NCBI GenBank assembly: GCA_965248235.1
Contig: CBDFIU010000004.1
Span: 992,001 to 1,056,000 of the forward strand
DNA length: 64,000 bases
Reading direction: 5' to 3'
From: UBA6623 sp965248235
GTDB lineage: Bacteria > Acidobacteriota > Terriglobia > Bryobacterales > UBA6623
Both the position numbers and the translations under genes were made by a program. Positions within the stretch are counted from its first letter, which is position 1, and each line of letters opens with the position of its first letter. This document shows positions 43,520-51,833 of the stretch, in pieces. Below the pieces are notes generated by a model, which had not been told where the DNA came from, did not search any database, and worked only from the letters and a program-made list of their open reading frames with translations.

Positions 43520-44589
43520 CCCCTCGCCTTGACATACGCGCGTTCCTGGCCGAGTTAGGAGATCAGTTGCCGGGGGATTCCGGGGTCCGAGACCGAATTC
43601 TCGCCGAGGCGGAAGATCACTTGCTCGAAGCCGTGGAACAGTTGAAGGCAAGCGGCATTCCCGAGACAGAAGCTGAGCAGCAGGCGATAAGGAGGTTCGG
43701 CACTCCGTCTGAGATAGCCCTTTCTTGCCGGGCGGAGCGAGCCGAACGGGAGGACGAAAAAATGCCGTTTCCCACAAGGTGGAGAATGATAGCGACAGCC
43801 GGCGCTCTGGTCGCCCTCGGCTTTGTTGCCTATGCAGTGTTATGGGAGCGTGACGGAGTCGATGGGACACAGGATACAGCTCACTGGGTGCAGAAGGCCT
43901 TTACGGCGACGAGGCATCTCAAGATCTTCGACAAGAACGGCGTGGAACGTGGAGCGGGGACGGTCGTGGATAACTTCCGCGGCGACGGATCGAAGGCTAA
44001 ATGGAGCCGCGGACAAGTCGCGGGGCCCAGCCGCCAACCGGAAAGGGTTCAGTTCAGGACGGTCGACGATCGCGCGGCCGATGTCTACGCGGCTGTCCTG
44101 CCGGAACATCACCTGATCAGCTCGCACCGGCTTCCCCAAGAAGACGAACCTGGAGCCTTCATGTGGAGCGTGGCGGCTCCGCGGCGCTGTTCGATCCTAC
44201 TGTCGGCGTTGGAAGCGGAGCCGGAGACGGAACGCAACAACATTCTCGGCTACGAGGTGCTCAAGCATAGCTACGGATGGTCGGGGGCATCCTTTGAAGT
44301 TTGGGTTGCCCCGGAACTGGACTGCTACGAGTTGCGATCCACGCTATGGCGCGTCGACGCGCGGACTGATGTCAAGTATGTCGGCGCTGTCAACGATGTA
44401 GTGACGGTGACCGAAGGAGAGCCGGACGGTGATGGTTTTTCGTTACCTCACGATTACACAGAAACCCGGCCTTCCGAACTGGCGAGGGTTGCGAAGAAGA
44501 TGGTTGAGACATCGGGCTGGACTTTCTCTCGGGCGATGTTCGTGCTCCCTGACGACCAATATCACAATCTACGTGGTACGGCACGGTAA
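43516..44589 (+). CDS. HAAS-domain membrane protein, PadR partner
   Basis: A 357-residue protein from GTG 43516. Residues 5-75 are a HAAS/permease-prefix domain (DIRAFLAELGDQLPGDSGVR, AEDHLLEAVEQLKASGIPET, AEQQAIRRFGTPSEIALS). One membrane helix follows (MIATAGALVALGFVAYAVLW), then an extracytoplasmic domain that I do not recognise (FTATRHLKIFDKNGVERGAG, YEVLKHSYGWSGASFEVWVA). In typical PadR partners the prefix is joined to a permease. Here it is joined to a large exported domain, so a sensory role is likelier. The longer frame from 43468 has no ribosome site. Confidence 0.72.
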   Translation: MTPRLDIRAFLAELGDQLPGDSGVRDRILAEAEDHLLEAVEQLKASGIPETEAEQQAIRRFGTPSEIALSCRAERAEREDEKMPFPTRWRMIATAGALVALGFVAYAVLWERDGVDGTQDTAHWVQKAFTATRHLKIFDKNGVERGAGTVVDNFRGDGSKAKWSRGQVAGPSRQPERVQFRTVDDRAADVYAAVLPEHHLISSHRLPQEDEPGAFMWSVAAPRRCSILLSALEAEPETERNNILGYEVLKHSYGWSGASFEVWVAPELDCYELRSTLWRVDARTDVKYVGAVNDVVTVTEGEPDGDGFSLPHDYTETRPSELARVAKKMVETSGWTFSRAMFVLPDDQYHNLRGTAR

Positions 44590-44663
44590 AGCCGGCACTT
44601 GCTTGTATCGCGCGGTGGCTCGTCGCGTGCGCTCTGGGCTCCGTAACTACTTTTCGGTGCCTG

Positions 44664-44945
44664 TTGATCGCCTGTGGCCGCCAGGACTTTGAGGATTTGC
44701 TCTTCTTTCGCATCGGCAAGAGATTCGACCGGCTTTCGGCGAGGCTCGATGCTTGCGAGGGCTTCGCGGACGGCCCCTCCTTCGACGGTATCGACAGGGC
44801 TCAAGATAACAAGTCTTTCGAGCAGGTGTTGCAGCCGGCGGACGTTGCCGGGCCGGCGTATTCCTCGATCGCCTTGCGGCCGGCGGAGGTTTCTGGCCAC
44901 CTCCCGCTCGACGACATAGTCGGCCGGCCGGAGTCTATAAAAGCG
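44664..44945 (-). pseudogene. Remnant of sigma-54-dependent regulator, C-terminal part
   Basis: On the minus strand the frame reads RPGNVRRLQHLLERLVILSP, VEGGAVREALASIEPRRKP and LADAKEEQILKVLAATG. This is the segment after the AAA+ core of NtrC-type regulators (WPGNVRELxxLxER) and the beginning of their Fis-like DNA-binding helix. Just upstream, a different frame supplies GRKAIEEYAGP, the expected lead-in, so a frameshift is present near 44870. The AAA+ core and the end of the Fis helix are missing. It is a fragment with no likely function. Confidence 0.55.
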
Positions 44946-44997
44946 ATTCACGGCCGATGTGGGTTTCATACGAAGGGTCATCAGGGGGCCCACTGCC

Positions 44998-45818
44998 ATG
45001 AATCAACTCACCACAAGATTTCTGATCACGAGCGGCGTCGCGATCTGTCTCGGTTCCATCCCGATGCACGCCACCGACGAGGCGCGCGAAGATGAGCACC
45101 ACGAAGAGTCCGCGCACGCCGCCGCTCACGACAGCGGTCACGACGACTCGCACGGGGAGGAATCGCATCACGGACCGCTACAGTTCGAGGTCGGCTTCGC
45201 CAATCGGCGCCTGTGGCGTGGTTTCGTGGAGAATGACACGCCCGCGCTTCAGCCGAAGATCGGCTTTCACTACAAGGGCTTCGGGGTATCGTCTTGGAGC
45301 AATATCGCTCATACCAGCCCTCACTCTCAGAATTGGACCGAGCACGAAATCGAGGTCGAGTACGAGCGGCATTTCGGAAAGTTCAAGAGCATCGTCGGGT
45401 ACATTCATTACACTTTCCCCGACATCGCTCCCACCAAGAAATCGAGTGGGGACCATGCCCCCGAAGTGCATCACGCCTCGCTGCCGGCGCGCGGGATATT
45501 CGCGGCGACGGCGACGGCAGGGGGAGACAGCGGCCACGGGGTCTATCCCCGCTACACCCAAGAAATTTTCGTTGGAGTCGAGCACGAGAGTTGGCTGCAC
45601 CCGTCATTTCGGGTGTATCGAGACTTCCACGCGCGCAATGGTACGTACTACTACTGGTCCGCCGGACATCCGTTTGCGCTCAAGCGGCGAGTCGTGGTTC
45701 GGCCGACGGTCGGTTTGGGCGTAAACCAGAACCTGATCATTCACAACACCGCGGTGAGCAACTTCGATTTCGGGGTGGCGGTTGATATCCCGATGGGGAG
45801 AGTCATGTTTTCGCCCTT
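44998..45818 (+). pseudogene. His-rich outer-membrane protein, 3' end cut by IS copy C
   Basis: From ATG 44998 (MNQLTTRFLITSG) 273 codons are left. After the leader (FLITSGVAICLGSIPMHA) there is a long His/Asp/Glu-rich stretch (EDEHHEESAHAAAHDSGHDD, SHGEESHH), then a beta-strand-rich body (PLQFEVGFANRRLWRGFVEN, IEVEYERHFGKFKSIVGYIH). The His cluster could bind Zn, Cu or Ni. The frame runs into the IS at 45819 and the native C terminus, including the last barrel strand, is lost. Similar barrel proteins with a His-rich N terminus are known near metal systems, but the family is not identified. Confidence 0.6.
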
Positions 45819-46853
45819 GATGGGTATTTACTTGACTCAGGTATTGGGAAATAGCCCCTACATGTTGTGGTCGTCCGTAGCGCGTGTCGCGGTGCCTCCG
45901 ACCAGCGATTTGTAGGGTGCCGGTGGCACGGCGACGGCCTGTTGAACCAGGCGGTAAAAGAGCTTGCCTCGACTTCTGGACTTGCGGCGGTTGAAGCGGA
46001 AGGCGAATTCGTCGAGGTAGGAGTCGAGATGCTCGTGACTGACCGCTCCTTGATGCGTGCCCAGTATCCAGCGCTTCACTAACGACACCACGCGGTGCAC
46101 CCGGGGGAGCAGTTTCGAGGCGCGCGCCGGTTGCCCCTCCAGGTAGCTCACCTCGTGGCGATAGCCGTCGCCTTCGAGCGGTTCGTATCCCAGCCAACCG
46201 TCGGTATGGACCACGCTGCCGGGTTCGATCGACTCGCCGACGAAGGCCATCAAGCTGTCCCCGGAGGCGTTGGGAATGGTGCGTATCCGAACCCGCCCGA
46301 TGCCGGCACCATCTTCCTCGGCCGCTACTACAATCAGCGCCTTAGCGTCGGTTTGGCGACCGCGCACGCCCTCCTCCAAGCCCTAAGTAAGTCTCGTCAA
46401 CCTCCACGCGCCCGCTGAGCCGATCGCGTCCGGGCCGCACCATGGCGCGCCGGAGCTTATGCAACCAAGTCCAGGCCGTTTTGTAGCTGCCCAGGCCCAA
46501 CACCCGCTGCAAGCCCAGCGCGCTCGCCCCGTTCTTCTGGCTCGTGAGCCACCACATGGCTCGAAACCAACTCTGGAGGGGTTGGCGGGTGTCTTGAAAT
46601 ATTGTGCCCGCCGTTGGAGAAGCTTGATGCCCGCAGCCGGCGCACTCCAGCAGCGCTGTCCGCACCGCCCACGCTTTGTCGTGCCCGCATCGCGGACCAA
46701 CGAAAACCCTCCGGCCAGCGGAGTTGACACAGATACTCTCGACAGGCCTGCTCGGTGGCGAAACGCGCCTCGAACTCGGCCAGATTCCGAGGATAATCTT
46801 CCATTTCCCCGATCCTACATCTTGTGGTCACCTGAGTCAAGTAAATACCCATC
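45819..46853 (-). mobile_element. IS1595-family element, copy C (degenerate, no target duplication)
   Basis: 1035 bp with the same 24-bp terminal inverted repeats. Flanking octamers TCGCCCTT (45811-45818) and CCGCTCGA (46854-46861) do not match. The element sits between two truncated genes that face each other. The absence of a duplication suggests that it arose from recombination between IS copies or from an adjacent deletion. Confidence 0.9.
45858..46804 (-). pseudogene. IS1595-family transposase, two frameshifts (copy C)
   Basis: Starting at MEDYPRNLAEF (46804). One extra base in the zinc ribbon (near 46697) and a 2-base loss after VDETYLG (near 46380) break the frame relative to copy B. 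The C-terminal block with GTHQGAVSHEHLDSYLDEFA survives as a separate frame (to 45858). The encoded enzyme is not functional. Confidence 0.88.
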
Positions 46854-47056
46854 CCGCTCGAATAGAGCAATGTCCCCGGCAACAGCTCGACCGGAGATTG
46901 CAAAGCTACGCCTCCGTCGCTAACGTCGAGAACCCTCGCTGACATGATGCGCAGGGCCTTTTCGGCGTCTACGTAGCAGATCTCCAAGTCTTGTGGATTT
47001 TCGAGTTTGCAGCGTTCCCAGCGGCGGTTCTCGCGAATTGACGGCTTCGTCTCCAT
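46854..47056 (-). pseudogene. PilZ domain protein, 3' part cut by IS copy C
   Basis: Starting at ATG 47056 (METKPSIRENRRWERCKLEN), six bases after GGGAGGG, the frame carries the N-terminal half of a PilZ domain: RENRRWERC (RxxxR motif), then MSARVLDVSDGGVALQSPVE and LLPGTLLYSS before the IS starts. The RxxxR and DxSxGG elements of the c-di-GMP site are both present, so the fragment retains the binding signature, but the barrel is incomplete. It was probably a single-domain c-di-GMP effector. Confidence 0.72.
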
Positions 47057-47202
47057 GCCCATCCCTCCCGAAGTGCTCCAAGTCTCTCATCGGGTCTTCC
47101 GAAGAATTTCTTAAGAGGCCGCCTCGCTTTGGGGTTCGAAACTTCCCGCCAACACATCCCTGTTTCGGCGATAATGCAGGGCGACGCGACGGGAGGTTCG
47201 AC

Positions 47203-48462
47203 ATGAAACCGACGATTTCGCGGAGGAACGTTTTGCGGCGGGGCGGCATGGCGGCGGGCTTCGCGGCCCTGGTCGGCCGCGGCCGCGCGGCCGACCCCCA
47301 AGCGGTCGTCGAGTCGAGGCGGGTGATCACTCACCGGCCTCATCTCTACCATGGTTGGCCAACGCTGGCCCGCCGGGCGAATGGAGAGTTGCTGCTGGTC
47401 TCCTCGGCCGGGCGGGAGTCGCACGTTTGCCCCTTTGGACGGGTTGAGTTGATGCGCTCGCGCGATGGCGGCGAAACCTGGACCTTTCCGCGCGTCGTCA
47501 TCGACGGGCCGATAGACGACCGCGACGCCGGAGTGTTGGAGACCGCGGCAGGGTCGTTGCTCATCACAACGTTTACCTCCGTCGCCTATGAAGAACGGCT
47601 CCGCAAGGCGTTGGCGGCGAAACCCGGTTCGGATGAGGCCTGGCCCGCCGAGAAAATCCGACGCTGGCAAGCGGTGCACGAGCGCGTAGGCCCGGCCGAG
47701 CGCGAAATCGAACTGGGTAGTTGGATGATCCGCTCGACCGACGGCGGACGGTCATGGTCCAAGCGCTACCGTTGCCCGGTCAACAGCCCGCACGGCCCGA
47801 TTCAGCTTTCCGACGGCCGACTGCTCTATGCCGGAAAGTTGTTCTGGTATGGAAGGGCCGGGCAGCGTCGGGGCCGCATCGGCGCCTGCGAATCGGTCGA
47901 CGACGGCAAGAGTTGGCGTTGGCTGGCGGAAATCCCCACCCGTTCCGGCGACGATTTCAACGAGTATCACGAGCTGCACGCCGTCGAAGCCGCCGACGGG
48001 AGAATCATCGCTCACATCCGCAATCACAACCCGACCCACCATCGCCAAACGCTGCAATCGGAATCGTCGGACGGCGGAAAGACCTGGTCAACCCCGCAGG
48101 CGATCGGCGTCGACGGGTACCCTTCGCACTTGCTGCGACTCGGCGACGACCGCTTGCTGATGAGTTACGGCCAGCGCGCCAAGCCGCTCGGCAATCAAGC
48201 ACGCCTCAGCGACGATCACGGGCGAAATTGGTCGGCGGCAATGCTCCTCTCCGACGACGCCACGTCGACGGACTTAGGGTATCCCTCGACGGTCGAACTC
48301 GGTTCGGGACGCTTCGTGACCGCGTGGTACGAACTGCTTGACAGCCCGGCGGGCGATTTACCGCATTACAACAGCCGCGGCCGCGACGAAGCTTGGTTCA
48401 AGATGACGCGCGACAAGCCCGGCGCCGTGCTGCGGCAGGCGACCTGGCGATTGTCGGGCTGA
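47203..48462 (+). CDS. Tat-exported sialidase-like BNR protein
   Basis: A 419-residue protein. A twin-arginine leader (SRRNVLRRGGMAAGFAALVG) precedes a six-bladed propeller with five Asp-box motifs: SRDGGETW, STDGGRSW, SVDDGKSW, SSDGGKTW and SDDHGRNW. Possible catalytic residues are in DDFNEYHELHAVEAADGRII and in the Arg residues of LMRSRDGG and LIRNHNP-like segments, but the classical sialidase triad was not confirmed. GGGAGG at 47191-47196 is a strong ribosome site. The family cleaves sialic acid or related sugars, or merely binds glycans. Confidence 0.78.
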   Translation: MKPTISRRNVLRRGGMAAGFAALVGRGRAADPQAVVESRRVITHRPHLYHGWPTLARRANGELLLVSSAGRESHVCPFGRVELMRSRDGGETWTFPRVVIDGPIDDRDAGVLETAAGSLLITTFTSVAYEERLRKALAAKPGSDEAWPAEKIRRWQAVHERVGPAEREIELGSWMIRSTDGGRSWSKRYRCPVNSPHGPIQLSDGRLLYAGKLFWYGRAGQRRGRIGACESVDDGKSWRWLAEIPTRSGDDFNEYHELHAVEAADGRIIAHIRNHNPTHHRQTLQSESSDGGKTWSTPQAIGVDGYPSHLLRLGDDRLLMSYGQRAKPLGNQARLSDDHGRNWSAAMLLSDDATSTDLGYPSTVELGSGRFVTAWYELLDSPAGDLPHYNSRGRDEAWFKMTRDKPGAVLRQATWRLSG

Positions 48463-48526
48463 ATGCTGACAAAAGGCTCGTCCAAACACCAAGCTCTTCA
48501 GGCGCCCCGTTTGTTGCGAGAAACCC

Positions 48527-48883
48527 TTACGGCACCGCCTTCAGCTCTTCGGTTGACGACTCCCGAGCCCGCCGCGTCTCATATCCCTTAACGATATGAT
48601 AGATGACGCGGTCGAAGAAACCACCCACCAGATGCTCGAGTTCTTCTTCGGAGTAGACTTCAAACGCGGTATGTTCGACCGCCCGCCGTCGCGCAAACCG
48701 AAGAATGAGCCGTTTGAACATTTGAGCTACGAGGACGACTTCGTGCGGCGGGATGCCCTCCACGAAGAGGCGGCCGGCGGTTTTCGCGTGGTCGGTGACC
48801 CGACCGAAGGCGCACTCGTCGAAGCCGCCGCCAAGACTTACACCGGCCCGTGGAAGATACGGTCGGGCGGTCCCGGGAAACAA
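48527..48883 (-). CDS. Uncertain protein, possibly RsbRD-like fragment
   Basis: A 118-residue frame. The segment FGRVTDHAKTAGRLFVEGIP, HEVVLVAQMFKRLILRFARR and ELEHLVGGFFDRVIYHIVKG is helical, with a pattern reminiscent of the N-terminal domain of RsbR/sensor-kinase proteins (HA…G…EVVxxxxxLRR). The opposite strand has an open frame over the same bases. The first 20 residues look unlikely, so the true start may be internal (48721) and the gene truncated. It is a tentative call. Confidence 0.35.
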   Translation of the reverse strand: MFPGTARPYLPRAGVSLGGGFDECAFGRVTDHAKTAGRLFVEGIPPHEVVLVAQMFKRLILRFARRRAVEHTAFEVYSEEELEHLVGGFFDRVIYHIVKGYETRRARESSTEELKAVP

Positions 48884-48966
48884 CTGCTCCTATGCATCCT
48901 CGCTTCAAGCGTGGTGTTCTGGGCGGTCGAACTGCAAAAGCTCGCGCTACGGCACAAAGCCGGCCC

Positions 48967-49560
48967 ATGAAAATTCTAATTTTCTCCGACATTCACGGCG
49001 ACCTCGGTAGGCTGCAAGAGCTCGTCGATACGCCCGCCGACATCTACATCGCCGCCGGCGACTTGGTCACCTGGTCGAGGGGACTTTCCGATTGCGGCCG
49101 CATTCTCGAGCCCCTCGCCGAACGTGTCTGGGTATTGCCCGGCAACCACGAATCGTCCGAACACATCACGCGATTCTGCGGGCAATTCGGCTTGCGCGAT
49201 TTCCATGAGAAGGTCTTCGACGTCGGCGGTTATCACTTCGCCGGACTGGGGTATTCGAACCCGACGCCCTTCAACACTCCCGGCGAATACACCGAACAGG
49301 AACTCGGCGATAAGCTCGGAGTCTTCGCCGAGCTGACCCCGTTGGTGTTGGTCTGTCACGCCCCGCCCCACGAGACGAAACTCGACCAGCTGGGAAACGG
49401 CGGGCACGCGGGCAGCCGGGCCGTGCGCGAGTTCATCGACCGCCGCCAACCCGAGCATTTCTTTTGCGGACACATTCACGAAGCGGCGGGCGTGACCGTC
49501 GCGCTGGGCGCGACCCACGCGTCGAATGTCGGCAAGCAAGGCTATTTGCTCGAGATTTGA
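48967..49560 (+). CDS. Metallophosphoesterase
   Basis: A 197-residue calcineurin-like phosphoesterase. The motifs are MKILIFSDIHGDLGRLQELV (DxH), IYIAAGDLVTWSRG (GDL), VWVLPGNHESSEHI (GNHE), LVLVCHAPPHETKL (H) and HFFCGHIHEAAGVT (GHxH). These bind two metal ions. The small size and lack of other domains suggest a phosphodiesterase of YfcE type or one acting on cyclic nucleotides. ATG 48967 fits the family start. The substrate is not known. Confidence 0.9.
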   Translation: MKILIFSDIHGDLGRLQELVDTPADIYIAAGDLVTWSRGLSDCGRILEPLAERVWVLPGNHESSEHITRFCGQFGLRDFHEKVFDVGGYHFAGLGYSNPTPFNTPGEYTEQELGDKLGVFAELTPLVLVCHAPPHETKLDQLGNGGHAGSRAVREFIDRRQPEHFFCGHIHEAAGVTVALGATHASNVGKQGYLLEI

Positions 49561-49702
49561 GCGCGGCCCGCGTCAACTTGTTTGTTGCTGTTTTCTCGCA
49601 AGGAAGAATCCGCGCCAAGGTCCCCGTTGAGCTCGCATGACTTGATAGAATCGGTTCATCGTCGAGCGCACAATCGCTCGCCGAGATCTCCCTCCCCTGT
49701 AC

Positions 49703-51203
49703 CCTTCCAGAGTGGCTGCCCAGCGCGGTAGTTCATAGAAGACCGGCCACCCGAGAGGAGCGCCCTTCGCCCCCTGCGATCGAACGCCTTGGGGGGACTT
49801 GCGCCCTCCCGGTGTGGTCCGCAACCGAAAGCCCAGTGGGGAGTTCGCGCCGTTTGTTCGAGCGCCAGTACAGGGGTGCCGTTGGTTGCGGCGGCTGGCG
49901 AAAGGAGTCTGTCTTGTCTGCATCTGCATTTCAATTCTTCGTCGGTATCGACTGGGCCACCGAGGCCCATCAAATCTGTCTGCTCGACACCCAGGGCGAG
50001 ATCGTTCACGAACGCACCGTCGTTCATTCCGGTTCGGCGGTCGGCGAGTTCCTCAATCAACTGCTCGAGTTGACCGGCTGCCCGCCGGCTTCCATCGCGG
50101 TCGCGATCGAAGTCCCGCGTGGCGCGTTGGTCGAAACGCTGCTCGAACGGGGATTCTCGGCTTTCTTCCTTAACCCGAAACAACTCGATCGTTTCCGAGA
50201 CCGGCATTTCCCGGCCGGCGCCAAAGACGACCGCCGTGACGCTTTCGTCTTGGCTTGCTCGCCGCGAACCGACCCGCATTGCTTCCATGCCATCGAGGTC
50301 GACGACCCGCTCGTGATGCGCCTGCGCGACCTCACTCGTCTCGACGATGAGTTGCGTAGCAGCTTCAACCGCAACAGCTGCCAACTTCGCGAGCAACTCT
50401 ATCGCTACTACCCGCAGCTTTTGCGCTTGTCCCCAGCCGCCAACGAAGCTTGGCTCTGGGCCCTGCTGGAACTGGCTCCCAGCCCCGCAAAGGCTCGTCG
50501 ACTGAAACCGGCACGAATCGAAAAGTTGCTTCGCGCCCACCGCATTCGCCGGCTCCAATCGGCCGACATCGTCAACGAACTGCGAGCGCCGGGATTCCAA
50601 CTTGCTGCCGGAACGGCCGACGCAGCGAGCGAACACGCTCTTCTACTCATTCCTCATCTGCGACTCATCGCCCAGCAGCGAACCGAGCTGGCCAGGCGCG
50701 CCTCCAAACCCTGCTGGAGCAACTCGCTTCCCCGTCCGAGGACGACGAGGATCCTCACCAGCATCGCGACGTCGAGATCATCCTCTCCTTGCCCGGGGTC
50801 GGACGTGTCGTCGCCGCCACGATGCTGGCCGAGGCCTCACAGGCTCTCGCCCATCGAGACTACCCCGCTCTTCGAGCCTACTGCGGCAGCGCCCCGATCA
50901 CGCGCCGCAGTGGCAAAAAGATCGCCGTCTTGATGCGTCGCGGCTGCAATGACCGTTTACGCAACGCGCTCTACCATTGGGCGAGAGTGAGCATCCAACA
51001 CGACCCCCACAGTCGTCACCATTACCATCAGTTGCGCAGCCGAGGGCATTCTCACGGGCGCGCGTTGCGCGGTCTTGCGGACCGACTTCTGGCCGTGCTG
51101 TGCGCCATGCTTCGTCAGGGAACCCTGTATGACCCCGCCCGTCGTCAGCCGCCGGCCCAAGCGGCAGCTTGAACTACCGCGCTGGGCAGCCGCTCTGGAA
51201 AGG
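49703..51203 (+). mobile_element. IS110-family element
   Basis: A 33-bp imperfect inverted repeat (49703-49735, starting CCTTCCAGAGTGGCTGCCCA, and 51171-51203) bounds a transposase gene at 49914-51172. Such subterminal repeats occur in the IS1111 branch of IS110. True ends may lie a little outside. The frameshift in the gene makes activity doubtful. Confidence 0.78.
49914..51172 (+). pseudogene. IS110-family transposase, frameshifted
   Basis: TTG 49914 follows AAAGGAG by 7 bases. The N-terminal DEDD domain is FQFFVGIDWATEAHQICLLD (first Asp), SIAVAIEVPRGALVETLLER (Glu), and PAGAKDDRRDAFVLACSPRT (Asp pair). At about 50695 the frame shifts. The next frame gives RLQTLLEQLASPSEDDEDPH, then EIILSLPGVGRVVAATMLAE, and LRAYCGSAPITRRSGKKIAV followed by MRRGCNDRLRNALYHWARVS: the C-terminal Tnp_20 domain with its Ser active site. 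A single lost or gained base explains it. Confidence 0.85.
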
Positions 51204-51253
51204 TACCGCCCTTCCTCAGCACTTGACAAACGGTGGGGAGTCCCCCCCCAACG

Positions 51254-51421
51254 ATGCAAGAAAATCAACCGAACAACGCGGCGCCCCCAACCACAACGTC
51301 AACCAAGCCCGAAGCGGTTTGCCTCTACTGCCCCTGCTGCTCGAAACGATTGACCGAGATGCGCTGCAAGCTGCTGTGTGATCGCTGCGGCTATTACATG
51401 AGCTGCGCGGATTACTATTAG
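51254..51421 (+). CDS. Small zinc-ribbon protein
   Basis: A 55-residue protein starting at ATG 51254. The C-terminal half has CLYCPCCSKRLTEM and RCKLLCDRCGYYMSCADYY, giving Cys pairs (CxxC, CxxC) that can hold one or two zinc ions, and a conserved GYYMSCADYY end. Short proteins with this ending occur in several bacterial phyla without known function. It lies just right of the IS110 end, and the insertion may have replaced its promoter. Confidence 0.6.
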   Translation: MQENQPNNAAPPTTTSTKPEAVCLYCPCCSKRLTEMRCKLLCDRCGYYMSCADYY

Positions 51422-51467
51422 AAGCGCAGCGACCGGATAGCGAACTGAGAGTAAGCTCACTGGAAAA

Positions 51468-51767
51468 CTACTGCCGCCGCAAGGCCTCGCCAATCGCCCG
51501 AACCGTCTCTTCCTGAGTCATTTTCGTCGTGATGAAAAGTTCCTGTCGCGCGCCGGCGGCCAGGGCGATCGCCTTCCACCCGGTTTGGGTCGGCGTGGTG
51601 ACGCGAACCTTCACAAGCCCCCGCGCATCGCGAACCTTGCGAATCCTGCCGGGAATAATCGACTGGATGGCCGGCGTCGCGGCCAGCAGATCCTCGAGAA
51701 CGCGCCGCAAACCCTCGATGATCGAGTGCTCGACCTTGAGACGGTTATTGGCGGCGCGCAGTCGCAT
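51468..51767 (-). CDS. DUF2103-like metal-binding protein
   Basis: A 99-residue protein. NNRLKVEHSIIEGLRRVLED, AIQSIIPGRIRKVRDARG and KVRVTTPTQTGWKAIALAAG fit DUF2103, a small family described as predicted metal-binding (KHS and IIPGRI signatures are the best markers). It ends with a helix. The gene is divergent from der with 66 bases between. Confidence 0.75.
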   Translation of the reverse strand: MRLRAANNRLKVEHSIIEGLRRVLEDLLAATPAIQSIIPGRIRKVRDARGLVKVRVTTPTQTGWKAIALAAGARQELFITTKMTQEETVRAIGEALRRQ

Positions 51768-51833
51768 ATCGATCGGCCCCGGTAAATTCTCCGCGCGGGG
51801 TGAGAGCCTAACCCGATGCTATCATGAGTCTCC

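Noticed and set aside
44664..45095. Plus-strand frame of 143 codons
   Set aside because: It is antisense to the sigma-54 regulator remnant and overlaps the start of the His-rich protein gene.
48596..48970. Plus-strand frame with a GDPTEGAL motif, possible P-type ATPase piece
   Set aside because: No other ATPase motif (DKTGT, TGES, GDGxND) occurs in the frame, and the minus-strand frame is equally plausible. A single short match was not enough for a feature.
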